Shown here: positions 1-7,525 of the stretch, piece by piece
How the letters are laid out: every line of letters starts with the position of its first letter
How positions within the stretch are numbered: the stretch's first letter is position 1
Assembly (NCBI GenBank): GCA_002887195.1
Contig: PJAB01001520.1
Coordinates: forward strand, 1 to 13,924
DNA from: Chrysochromulina parva
Taxonomy: Eukaryota; Haptophyta; Prymnesiales; Chrysochromulinaceae
Length of the DNA: 13,924 nt
Direction of reading: 5' to 3'
Notes under the pieces: model-generated
Seen by the model: only the letters and a program-made list of their open reading frames with translations
Told to the model about the DNA's origin: nothing
Databases searched by the model: none
Program-made: the position numbers and the translations under genes

Positions 1-127
1 CGCGCTCCGCGTCCAGGGCCTGCAGGTGCATGTGCAGGAGGTGACGCCGGCGCGAGAACTGGCCGAAAGCGCCGCTCTGGATTCTCGGGGGCGAGCGCGC
101 CACGAAACACCACAGGGTAAGCGGTAA
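1..127. other. GC-rich coding-like left edge, strand undecided
   Basis: The first ~115 bases are GC-rich and open on both strands, followed by a sharp fall in GC. On the plus strand, frame 2 (from base 2) reads 41 sense codons to a TAA at 125-127, with a tail of the type VTPARELAESAALDSRGR. On the minus strand another frame is open from about base 125 off the left edge, with even stronger GC at third codon positions, and includes the stretch FSRRRHLLHMHLQALDAER. A donor-like AGG|GTAAGC lies at 113-121 on the plus strand, so a plus-strand exon could end there instead of at the TAA. I recognise no family. It is probably the edge of a neighbouring gene, but the strand cannot be settled from this window. 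Confidence 0.3.
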
Positions 128-863
128 CTAATACTGAGACTCAGTGACCCGGAGTGAGTAGTGCATGGAGAAGTGACATTAATCTCCTTGCTAGCTTAAG
201 GTCAAAATCTCGCGCACCTCCATGTTGAAACACCATGCTAAGGAACTACCTCTGTAAATCTCCCTGAAGGTCACATTATCGCGCAGGCGCGCGGAGAACA
301 TTGGGCACTGCTCCGCTGCCGCCGAACAAGCCCTGCCGAGCAGACCGATGCCGCCGCCGCCGCCGCTGCCGAACCGCTGCCATCGCCACCGCCACCGTTG
401 CAATGAACCAGCCCTCAAAGGCCTGGATATCAGCATTACAGCTGCTCTGCACCTTCTTCTCTTGAAGCTGAGACACTGACGTCAGGGTCCCCCCATCTCG
501 CCTGCCGACGCCCTCTGACCCTTGCGTGCTTGATCACAACCCACCCGCACAGCCTCCTTTGCACACACTCTCGCCCTCCGCCTAGATTAGGGCGATCAAC
601 GCAGGCTCGGCCTTGATCCGCAGCGATCAATGCATGCTCGGCCTTGCCCATCCGCAGCGATCAATGCAGGCTCGGCCTTGCCCATCCGCAGCAGCAGGCT
701 CTCCGACAGCGCGGAGCAAGCGGGAGGGCGGGCGAGAACATGAACACGCACAGGGCCCTGCGGAGAGGCCATTCAGGGAAGGAAGGAAGCTCCCCCAGCC
801 GACAGTACGTGCGCCACCAGAGGAATTGGCATAGAATTGGCACCCCTTATAGACGCACTCTCT
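128..863. other. intergenic stretch without a convincing gene
   Basis: About 735 bases downstream of the MGCDIH gene stop. Small open frames exist on both strands (for example minus 436-651 and plus 613-834), but they are short, rich in Arg and Gly, show no recognisable domain, and several run through repeats. A short run of CCG triplets sits near 351-366 and a ~34-bp tandem repeat at 594-692. No tRNA-like fold was found. The segment may contain the 3' UTR of the minus-strand gene that ends at 864. Confidence 0.5.
594..692. repeat. tandem repeat, three copies of ~34 bp
   Basis: Three head-to-tail copies starting with GATCAA and ending with CCGCAGC lie at 594-624 (31 bp, three bases shorter), 625-658 and 659-692. 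Copies 2 and 3 differ by one base (CATGC versus CAGGC). The first copy lacks three bases in the middle, giving CTTGATCC where the others have CTTGCCCATCC. A partial continuation (GCAGCAGGCTC) follows the last copy. It lies outside recognisable genes and is most simply a small minisatellite. Confidence 0.85.
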
Positions 864-2078
864 TTAGTTATCGAAGCAGATGAGGAGGCGGAAGTCGGCT
901 GGCGACGCGCCGCTCTCATCCATGCGTTTCTTCATCTCCTCGAAGCCGAGGCACAAGTCTTCCCCCATGAGCTCGCGTCGGGTGGTGCGTTCGCTGGCGT
1001 CCGCGAGATCCGCTTCGTCGTCGTCAGCAGATTCAGATTCTTCGTCCTCTGCGGCAACGCGGCCGCTAGCGACCAGCTCCTCCATGATCTTCTCGAGCGT
1101 AGCCTCGCTCTTCTGCCTGTCGTTCATGTCGTCCCATCCGGCCGGGTACGCGCCTCCTCGCTCCAGGCCGAAGATGGCTTCGACGTTGACTTGGCGGAGG
1201 CTGGGCTCCTGCGACCTGCCGTATTCGTCTCTGACAAGACCGACTCGGCGCGCGTACTGCTGTTTACGAAGCTGATACGGCGTGGCGACAAACGATCCAG
1301 CCGGCTTGAGTGCACGTGCGCTGCGTGATGTCGACGAGACGCTGACCTGCCAGTCGACAGCAAACAAGCCTGCCAGGGTGCTGCAACAGTGTGAGTGTAG
1401 GTTCGCGTCGTCGATGTCCGGTGCATCGTCCTCGTTGACGTCGGCGGGCCATCCAGATCGCACACAGCCCAGCTGCTGGATGAGGAGAGACGGATCCGAG
1501 CGAACGGAGCCCACACTTTGACTGAAGAGGCCGAAGCGGTTGTAGTGTCGTGATTCAAGTTCCCCGATGCAGTCGTCCCAGAAGCCGCTGCCCGGCACCC
1601 AGCCGGCGCCCATGTCGGCCAGTTCCCCCTGGCGGCAGTTCGAGGGCTGCACCGCTTCTGTCGCCACTGCATAGACCTCGTGTGCGTGTTCCCACTTGAA
1701 ATCCTGCTTCTCGTCCTCGCTCTTGAATGGGCCGTGCTCCTCCTCGTACTCCTCGAAGAGCGAGGCCCACTGCTCTTCCGTTGCGATTTCCATCTTCTGC
1801 TTAAACACACTGGACAGCTCGAGGAACCTGGCCTCGTTCGTGAAGGTCCAATCGGCGTAGGGGCACCGAATCCACTTGTCCACGAAGCCATTGGTCACAG
1901 TGACAAGCTTCGCACAGCGGTGCCACAGCTCGGGGGACATGTGCTGGAAGGCGGACTTAGGCTGCTGCTCGTGCTTTGAGCGCTCAGCGAGCACTAGAAG
2001 CGTCACACGGGCGGCGACTGTCACCGAATCCACGTGATACACGCAGCGTTCGAGCTTCAAGTGGATATCGCACCCCAT
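864..2078 (-). CDS. MGCDIH-family protein of unknown function
   Basis: A 404-residue intronless frame from an ATG at 2078. It opens with Met-Gly-Cys-Asp-Ile-His, the N-terminal signature of a widespread family of phage and bacterial proteins with no assigned function that I recall from phage genomes. Other landmarks fit that family: R177-x-Y-x-x-F-G-L-F (177-185) followed by a VRSDP segment, L228-H-S-H (228-231) with a downstream V-D-W (241-243), and the extreme C-terminus F-R-L-L-I-C-F-D-N. The protein is longer than the phage relatives I recall. It carries an insertion after the N-terminal strand (about 15-150, Trp-rich, with a Glu-rich helix) and a Glu/Asp-rich linker near 343-360. I see no signal peptide, membrane segment or known catalytic motif; His, Cys and Asp clustering would allow metal binding, but that is a guess. 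It is followed 283 bp upstream by the stop of the oxygenase gene on the same strand. A 7-bp hairpin lies just before the start codon. Confidence 0.72.
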   Translation of the reverse strand: MGCDIHLKLERCVYHVDSVTVAARVTLLVLAERSKHEQQPKSAFQHMSPELWHRCAKLVTVTNGFVDKWIRCPYADWTFTNEARFLELSSVFKQKMEIATEEQWASLFEEYEEEHGPFKSEDEKQDFKWEHAHEVYAVATEAVQPSNCRQGELADMGAGWVPGSGFWDDCIGELESRHYNRFGLFSQSVGSVRSDPSLLIQQLGCVRSGWPADVNEDDAPDIDDANLHSHCCSTLAGLFAVDWQVSVSSTSRSARALKPAGSFVATPYQLRKQQYARRVGLVRDEYGRSQEPSLRQVNVEAIFGLERGGAYPAGWDDMNDRQKSEATLEKIMEELVASGRVAAEDEESESADDDEADLADASERTTRRELMGEDLCLGFEEMKKRMDESGASPADFRLLICFDN

Positions 2079-2312
2079 GGATTACCCAAACCTGGAGTAG
2101 AATCCTACTCCCGATTTGGTCTCAGAGTCCATGCATGCACTGCCTCTCACGAGATGGCGCATGCGAGCAAGTATCATATCGCTCAAGTTTGGCAACGTGC
2201 GCGGCGCGCCGTCTTCGTCACGGCGCGGGCGGGCTGTCAAAACATAGACATCCTCCCCTACTCATATTCACACTGCTCACTGGAGCACCTTCAGTGAAAA
2301 ACGAGCAGCAGA

Positions 2313-2361
<49 letters not shown>
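2079..2361. other. intergenic region, 3' of oxygenase and 5' of MGCDIH gene
   Basis: A 283-base gap between two minus-strand genes, with lower GC than the flanks. Besides the hairpin at 2094-2111 it contains no frame worth calling. An ACCAATA (CCAAT-like) heptamer on the minus strand overlaps the oxygenase stop (2363-2369), about 285 bases upstream of the MGCDIH ATG. It is a possible but unproven promoter element. Confidence 0.45.
2094..2111 (-). other. perfect 7-bp hairpin before the MGCDIH start codon
   Basis: GGAGTAG (2094-2100), a four-base loop AATC, then CTACTCC (2105-2111) form a perfect inverted repeat. It sits 15 bases upstream of the ATG at 2078, inside the expected 5' UTR of the minus-strand gene. 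As RNA it could fold close to the initiation codon and affect translation. It may equally be chance, since a 7-bp stem is not rare in a window this long. Confidence 0.4.
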
Positions 2362-2363
<2 letters not shown>

Positions 2364-3639
2364 ATTGGTGGGTGAACAATCCTGCATTTGGCCCCCGCTG
2401 CGAGGCAGTGACAGGAAGAGCCGACATCGAAGGTTTCCCCGCGGCCATTTCCGCGGCCACCACTTTAGCAGCCTCACAACCGTTTCTGCTGAGCATCACG
2501 GGCTCGACGGGAGCGGGGGCACTTATCTCGCGGACCCCTGGAGGCGGAGCCGAGCCCGTGCCAGCGGCATTTGACTCGCTGGATGCTGTCAAGTCAGAAA
2601 GGACTTGAATACGAAAGGTCGATGCTGGTATGGCCTCGTGGTCCCCCCCCCATGGGAGTGCCCCAATGGTTTCGCACATCCCCTGAACGTCACTTGCTGC
2701 CGCGGCCGCGGCCGCAACTGCCAAGTCATGTCTCAGGTCACTGCGAAGGCCACCATAAACGTTCCGTAACTGCTCCTCCTGCCTGTCGGCCGCGTCATGA
2801 GCTTCCTCCAAGGTTTCCTTTGCAATGACTCTTGTGTTGCTCACCAGCAGCCGATGAGCCGCCGCGCCTGTATGGCCCTCCTGCCACGGCCTCAGGTTGA
2901 AACTGGCGACCCAGATGATGCGCTCGCCGGAGCGAACGCACACACCCGCATGGGTGACGGAGCCGACGAAGAGCAAGGCTGTGCCGCGTGGTGGCAACAT
3001 GATCCGACCCTGCTCTGCTTCAGTATGGCGCACGTCCAGCAGAGAGCGGTCGTGCACGCGCACACAGAAGGGCTCTGCGTCGGCGGACGTAGGCCAGAAT
3101 TTAGTTCCGCCGCCTTCATAATTTTCGGCCTCCGAAAGTGGCACCAACACAGTCAGCATGTGTCCGTCTTCGTGTTCTTCAAAGCTGCCTCCTGCTTGAT
3201 AAACGTTGACGGCAGGCTCATTGAGCGAGAAATGAATGTCCATGTCGCTGAGGCCAACTGCTTGCCCAAAGAGAGTCTTTGCGAGAGATGGCAGCCGGTC
3301 CTCCATGAGTCGCAGCGTTCGCCTCACGATGCGGTCGCACAGGTTGTAAGACTCAGGAAGCTTGCTGATTGGCAGCCTGAGCTTGAAGCCGGACAATGGT
3401 GGTCCCACACGGCACACGTACTCCCGCGCAGCAGACATGAGGGCATCGCACTCTTCATTCTGGACGAAGGATGGCACCAAGTAGATGCCATGCCCGCAAG
3501 CGACTGATGCGCTGGCTGGCGCGTGCTCCACAGATGACTCTTCGGGTCGATCTGCTGCCGTGCCCCCGCGTAGGTCACAGAATGCAAGCGATTGACAACC
3601 TTCCGCGTCCATCGATGAGCGTTTTTCTGGAGTGGGCAT
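2362..3639 (-). CDS. 2-oxoglutarate/Fe(II) oxygenase, prolyl-4-hydroxylase-like
   Basis: A 425-residue frame. The open frame extends to 3681, but its first ATG is at 3639, chosen as the start. The core at about 50-250 is a P4H-type double-stranded beta-helix. It has H156-E-D158 as the iron-binding HxD in FEEHEDGHMLTVLVPL, then YEGGGTKFW, the distal iron ligand H230 in VTHAGV, and R240 in GERIIWVASFNL, ten residues later, as the expected 2-oxoglutarate-binding basic residue. All cofactor ligands are present, so the enzyme should be active. In this fold, 2-oxoglutarate and O2 become succinate and CO2 as the substrate is hydroxylated. The substrate is unknown; a peptidyl proline or lysine is the family default. 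No obvious signal peptide or membrane anchor is seen, unlike secretory collagen-type P4Hs. A C-terminal extension of about 170 residues (helical, a run of eight Ala, then Pro/Ser-rich) has no recognised domain. The gene lies between UVSSA (215 bp or more upstream) and the MGCDIH gene, all on the minus strand. Confidence 0.87.
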
Positions 3640-3896
3640 TCCACGCCCTCGTCGGCAAAGCGGGGCGCCTGTATTGGTCACGTGGAGTCCTCATGCACAG
3701 CACCACAACCGGGAAGCCTGCCGAATCGAGATTTGCCCGGAAAATTCTCTGGGATGTATTTTAAGTGTGCTTGAGTGTGAAACCGTGGAGGGTGTACCTC
3801 GTCTCTCTCGACTTGCTGTGTGACAAAATCGAATATGGCCTTTGCGTTGCGCGCGGCGGCGGTTCGCGATTGGGGTATTTCCAAAAGACAGGGACG
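3640..3896. promoter_or_regulatory. upstream region of the oxygenase gene
   Basis: 257 bases between the UVSSA stop and the oxygenase ATG on the minus strand. ATTGG at 3673-3677 (CCAAT on the minus strand, inside ACCAATA) lies about 34 bases upstream of the ATG. A second minus-strand CCAAT is at 3869-3873. There is no clear TATA box. Promoter function is inferred from position only. Confidence 0.3.
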
Positions 3897-5876
3897 CTAC
3901 CAACCCTGATTGTGGCTCCTGTGCATCATCTCCATGCTTTTGATCGAGTGTGCCGCGACAGCGTTGGCAGTCGCGCGCGCGGTCGCTGCGAGCTTTGCCG
4001 CCAATCGTTCCCGCGCAGTCGGAGGCGGCTTGGACTTGCGCTTCTCCGGAGCTCCAGCCGAGGCACTTGGAGCACTGCATACAGCCGCTCCGGAGGAGGT
4101 CGCGGCGTGAGCGGCGGTTGAGGTACCACTAGCCGTTGATTCGAGGCGGGCCCGCTTGCGATCCTCCCCGATCGTCCGTGCGGGCGCCTCCGTCGTGGAT
4201 CGAAATGCCGCCACCACGTCTTCGGCGGTGCTCACACCAGCAGCAGCAACAACGCCCACGACGGCGCCAGTGCTCCCTGCGAGCGCCTGCCTTTCACAGG
4301 CGAGCACCCGTGACCACACACTGCCCTCTGGAGGAGCAAATGGCCGTCCGTCCTCACCTCGCGCCACCCAGGCGCCGTGGAACGGACACACGCCAGTCGA
4401 CCCAAGCATCACCCTCAGCTTGCACAGGCTGCCGTCAGCGCGCACAGCGCCGCAAGCCCTTCCAGTCGTCGCTGTACCGATTCCGGCCATCGCGCGGCCG
4501 TTGTTGCCGTACTCAACTGGCGATGCGCCCGCAGCCGCATCGACACTGGCCACGTCACCTGCCGCGTCGCCACTGGCCACGTCACCTGCCGGGACGCCCG
4601 TCATCGCGGGGTTTCTCTCCAACTGCGGCCTCATGGCCTCCGGTGGCGCGCGCTCCCACCCCGCATCCGGGTCGACAAAGACGGGCTCATAGCCAGGCTT
4701 GAGGTCCACCGCGTCTTCGAACTCATCGGAGTCGTCTGCATCGGCCGGCCGCTGCACTGTCGCGCCGCCCGTGATGTCGTCCGCCGCGGCGGCGGCCGCC
4801 GCCGCCGCCGCTGCCTGGCGCGACTGTCCGACGAGGAGCGGCTCAGCCCGTGCAAGGAGCTCGCGAAGCTGTGCGCGGAGGGCGGTCACACGCTGCAGCA
4901 GTGCCGTATGCGCGGGCCGCTCTGGCACAGGCAAGGTGACGCGCGAGAGCGTAAGTAGCCAGCTACGCAGGAGAGGCTCAAAGGCGTTTCGCGCCTCCGC
5001 ATGCGCATCTCGCAGAGCCTCAAGCATAGGCAGATGGTCGTGGACGGACCTCTGCTCAGGAGCACTCAGGTTAATGTCGAGCGAGGCGCCTCCCGCCCCA
5101 CCTAGCCATGCCGTCGTGGCGGCGCTCAAACCGGACGGGCCTCTGCCCGCTTCCAGCCCCTCCTCGTCTCCCTCCCAGTCCTCTTCCTCGCCTTCATCTA
5201 CTGCGGATGGCTGGTGCAGCTGGCTCAGCACTACGATGCCGTCGTCGAGCGTGGGCGCCAGGATGCGGAGACACTCCGTCATCGTCTCAGCGCAACGGCG
5301 CATCTCAGCCATCCGCGACACCGCTGCAGATTGGAGCTCCTCATACTTTTCGCGCCAGCGCTGCTGTCGCTGCTCTGCCAGCAAGGGGGCCGCACTGCCG
5401 CTGGCGCCTGCCGGCGCCAGTGCCGGCGCCAGTGGCGCCATTGCAGCGCTCATGTATCGCCGTGCGAGCGTCAGCGATTTGTAGCCGTCCAGGTGGCCAT
5501 GGCACGCGTGCCAGCTTGAGATCAGCTCGCAAGCACGTTCGCGCAGCCTCTCAGCCCACGACTCTGGAGGCGGCAACGGATGGTTGCGTGCGTCACCGCC
5601 ACACAGTTGCACCAACTCTGGCACCATCTGCGGTAGGAGCGCTCGGCGGAAGGAAGCGGAGCGTGGCCAAAGCTCTGCACACACCTGCAGCGCAAGAAAG
5701 CGTACCCGGGAGTTGGATGCGGCCAGCTGACCCCACAGCTCCTCTGCCAAAAGTGCGATGTTCTCGTCTGATTGTCGGCCAAATTGCTTGATGCGGCTCA
5801 GCGCCTCGGGCGTCACGTCGTCCGAGCTCTTGGTCGCCTGCTTGATAAGACGAGCGGCAATGTTGGCGCTCTTCAT
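3897..5876 (-). CDS. UVSSA: UV-stimulated scaffold protein A (UVSSA)
   Basis: A 659-residue protein starting at the first ATG, 5876. UVSSA is the transcription-coupled nucleotide excision repair factor that joins RNA polymerase II stalled at DNA damage through CSA and recruits TFIIH in the nucleus. Residues 1-143 match the N-terminal VHS-like helical domain, including HPLPPPESWAERLRERA at 99-115. An acidic stretch follows at about 227-240. At 379-398 an acidic string leads into EFEDAV and GYEP, resembling the TFIIH p62-binding motif of animal UVSSA. The C-terminal family domain has a Zn ligand set C475, C485, C497 and H500 (C-x9-C-x11-CPFH), followed by RGEDGRPF. The C-terminus is basic (EKRKSKPPPTARERL). 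Length is close to human UVSSA (709). Between these parts lie an 11-Ala run (355-365) and a duplicated nine-residue GDVAS unit, both apparently lineage-specific linkers. Identification is by family knowledge of the VHS-like and zinc-finger signatures. Confidence 0.92.
   Translation of the reverse strand: MKSANIAARLIKQATKSSDDVTPEALSRIKQFGRQSDENIALLAEELWGQLAASNSRVRFLALQVCAELWPRSASFRRALLPQMVPELVQLCGGDARNHPLPPPESWAERLRERACELISSWHACHGHLDGYKSLTLARRYMSAAMAPLAPALAPAGASGSAAPLLAEQRQQRWREKYEELQSAAVSRMAEMRRCAETMTECLRILAPTLDDGIVVLSQLHQPSAVDEGEEEDWEGDEEGLEAGRGPSGLSAATTAWLGGAGGASLDINLSAPEQRSVHDHLPMLEALRDAHAEARNAFEPLLRSWLLTLSRVTLPVPERPAHTALLQRVTALRAQLRELLARAEPLLVGQSRQAAAAAAAAAAADDITGGATVQRPADADDSDEFEDAVDLKPGYEPVFVDPDAGWERAPPEAMRPQLERNPAMTGVPAGDVASGDAAGDVASVDAAAGASPVEYGNNGRAMAGIGTATTGRACGAVRADGSLCKLRVMLGSTGVCPFHGAWVARGEDGRPFAPPEGSVWSRVLACERQALAGSTGAVVGVVAAAGVSTAEDVVAAFRSTTEAPARTIGEDRKRARLESTASGTSTAAHAATSSGAAVCSAPSASAGAPEKRKSKPPPTARERLAAKLAATARATANAVAAHSIKSMEMMHRSHNQGW
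4544..4591. repeat. 27-bp tandem duplication inside UVSSA
   Basis: An identical 21-base block starts at 4544 and again at 4571 (CACTGGCCACGTCACCTGCC plus one base), so the unit is 27 bp. It encodes the repeated nonapeptides GDVASGDAA and GDVASVDAA in the low-complexity linker between the TFIIH-binding-like motif and the zinc finger. The frame is preserved. Confidence 0.8.
4782..4814. repeat. GCC/GCG triplet run encoding 11 alanines in UVSSA
   Basis: A run of GCG/GCC triplets on the plus strand that reads as eleven consecutive alanine codons on the minus strand. It is a mixed-codon trinucleotide repeat in a disordered linker, and its length may vary between strains. Confidence 0.75.
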
Positions 5877-6030
5877 GCGCGCCGCGTCTCTTTTACGTTC
5901 CCTGGGTCGTACATTCAAACGAAGCGGCGTCTTTGGACCTGAAAGATTGCACGAGGGCCGCTCACGAGTCAAGAGCCCCTTTCAAACGCGTTGTGTTGAA
6001 CAGCCGCATCGAGGGGAAACGGATCGGAAA
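5877..6030. promoter_or_regulatory. divergent promoter region, UVSSA and MerT/MerP-like gene
   Basis: 154 bases separate the UVSSA ATG (minus, 5876) from the preferred ATG of the membrane protein (plus, 6031), so promoters and 5' UTRs of both genes must fit here or overlap the genes. There is no TATA box. The octamer TTCAAACG occurs at 5914-5921 and 5981-5988, and once more in the next intergenic region (7609-7616). The plus-strand frame is open through the whole gap from an ATG at 5875, which overlaps the UVSSA start codon (CATG). Confidence 0.45.
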
Positions 6031-7425
6031 ATGCAAGGAACGCTGTACAGCGCCGCCGCCAAGGCGCACCTGCTCTTCTCGCCCAATGTGGCGCGCCGCA
6101 CGGTGTTCTGCCTACTCGCCGAGGGCCTCTTGGTCCTGCTCGTGGCCGTTACGCCCGAACTCCGGCTCTTTGCTGACGATGTGATGGCAGCCGTGGAGCT
6201 TCGGCTGCTCCGCGGAGCGCATGCGATGGCGTGGTGGTCTGTGATCGCCATGCTTTCCTCATCGTGCTGTGCGTTACAGCTCATCCTCTCCGCTGCATCG
6301 CTCGGCTGTTCGGGCCTCAATTCGCTTCTCGGCCCGGTCCGGCCGCCGCTGCTCGCAGCCACTCTACTACTCCAATCTTCGGCATGGTATGTCGTGGTGG
6401 CCCGTAAGCCGCAGCAGGCGGCCACAGTTGCGATCGGATCGGCGGCGACGCTCGCTCTCACACTCCTGCCCGAGCTGATCCATGTGCTCGAGACACGCCG
6501 CCTCCACAAGCGGCAAGCCGAGCCAGCCAACTCGACGCTGCTCGTTCTGCCACTCCGCCTCGCCAACGTAGGGTGCGCCGCGTGCGAAGCCAAAGTGCGC
6601 TCGGTGGCCGAGGCGTGCGAGGGTGTGGTTCAGTGCGACGTCGACCTGGATCAGGGAACTGCAGCCATCTCCATCGCCGCCGACGTGGAGCCCGTCGCGA
6701 TGCGTGACCGGCTCGTCGCCGCGCTCACTGCAGCGGGCTATCCTCCTGCGGCGGCGCCAGCTGCCGAGGCCGAGGCCGACGTGGATGCCTGCTGTGCGCG
6801 CCCAGCCGCAGTAGCGACGAAACAGGCGGGTGCGGCCGAGTCAGCGGCGGCGGGGCAGTTGCCATGGTGCTCGATCGAGCAACTCGGCGCGATCGTCGGA
6901 GGGTTGCTTGGCAGCTCCTGCTGTGCGGTGCAGCTCGGTCTCAACTTGCTCACGTCGCTCGGCGTCAGTCTCTTCGGCGTCGGCTGCGCCGGCTTCAACA
7001 CATATCTCGGTCCGCTTCGACCATACATGCGCGCGGCGACGGCCACCTTCTTCGCGCTTCGATGGGCCACGTGTCCACCCAACCGCCGCCGGTCTCTGCT
7101 GTTGTGGACAGCGCTGGCGGCGGTGCTCACACTGCTTCCCGAGGTGCTGCTGCACGCGGGCGCCACGGCCATCGCGGCGCCCACGGACGGCGCGAAGCGT
7201 GTGTCACTCAGGGTCGACGGCATGGGGTGCGAGGCATGTCAGGTTGCTGTGACGCACGCCATGCAGTCGTTATCGGGGGTACTAGCCGCCTCAGCCGATT
7301 TTCAGGCGGGTACAGCCACGTTGCTCGTGCATCCCGAGTGGGGCTTCGACATTGGCACGGTGGCCAAGGCGGTGGAAGCGGCAGGCTTCGAGTTGGATGT
7401 GTCGACGGCGACCTTCGAGGGCTGA
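6031..7425 (+). CDS. tandem MerT-like / MerP-like (HMA) membrane protein
   Basis: A 464-residue intronless protein built from two copies of one module. Each copy has a hydrophobic MerT-like segment containing a Cys pair, then an HMA domain. Copy 1: SSSCCALQL at 76-84, GLNSLLGPVRP at 95-105, later hydrophobic stretch ending LTLLPE (143-148), then an HMA domain at about 168-236 with G-C182-A-A-C185. Copy 2: GSSCCAVQL at 294-302, GFNTYLGPLRP at 321-331, LTLLPE (367-372), then HMA at about 390-456 with GMGC400-E-A-C403. A further N-terminal membrane helix lies at about 24-40. MerT is the bacterial inner-membrane mercuric-ion importer and MerP its metal-binding partner; HMA CxxC motifs bind soft metals such as Hg, Cu, Cd or Zn. 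Metal transport or hand-over across a membrane is therefore inferred; metal and direction are unknown. The linker contains another Cys pair (253-254). An in-frame ATG at 5875 would add an Arg/Ser-rich, organelle-targeting-like N-terminus, but would leave no gap to UVSSA. Confidence 0.8.
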   Translation: MQGTLYSAAAKAHLLFSPNVARRTVFCLLAEGLLVLLVAVTPELRLFADDVMAAVELRLLRGAHAMAWWSVIAMLSSSCCALQLILSAASLGCSGLNSLLGPVRPPLLAATLLLQSSAWYVVVARKPQQAATVAIGSAATLALTLLPELIHVLETRRLHKRQAEPANSTLLVLPLRLANVGCAACEAKVRSVAEACEGVVQCDVDLDQGTAAISIAADVEPVAMRDRLVAALTAAGYPPAAAPAAEAEADVDACCARPAAVATKQAGAAESAAAGQLPWCSIEQLGAIVGGLLGSSCCAVQLGLNLLTSLGVSLFGVGCAGFNTYLGPLRPYMRAATATFFALRWATCPPNRRRSLLLWTALAAVLTLLPEVLLHAGATAIAAPTDGAKRVSLRVDGMGCEACQVAVTHAMQSLSGVLAASADFQAGTATLLVHPEWGFDIGTVAKAVEAAGFELDVSTATFEG

Positions 7426-7525
7426 TAGTCTGTACGCTTATGCGGTGGCGAGCACGTAAAGCTCTCAGAGCTCTAACGAGTGCTTTCCAAAACCTCGAGA
7501 GGAAGGTCGACCAGCGCAGCCGGCA

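Noticed and set aside
191..883. Small frames on both strands in the left intergenic region
   Set aside because: Short, overlapping, Arg/Gly-rich or made of the tandem repeat, with no domain.
864..2078. Integrated virus or phage remnant
   Set aside because: Only one gene has phage/bacterial relatives. Neighbours are standard eukaryotic genes, and there are no capsid, polymerase, integrase or terminal-repeat signals.
3640..3681. Oxygenase start at 3681
   Set aside because: That codon is GTG; the first ATG in the frame is at 3639.
3898..5791. Long plus-strand open frames across UVSSA (for example 4136-4702, 4699-5484, 5108-5791)
   Set aside because: They are antisense to a gene with clear family motifs, are rich in Arg, Ser and Pro as expected from GC-rich antisense reading, and overlap each other.
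5877..5972. UVSSA start at 5972
   Set aside because: That codon is TTG. The first ATG at 5876 begins exactly at the VHS-like domain.
6031..7425. Bacterial contamination explaining the MerT/MerP-like gene
   Set aside because: It is 154 bp from UVSSA and 424 bp from an intron-containing gene on the same continuous sequence, so it belongs to the eukaryotic genome unless the assembly is chimeric.
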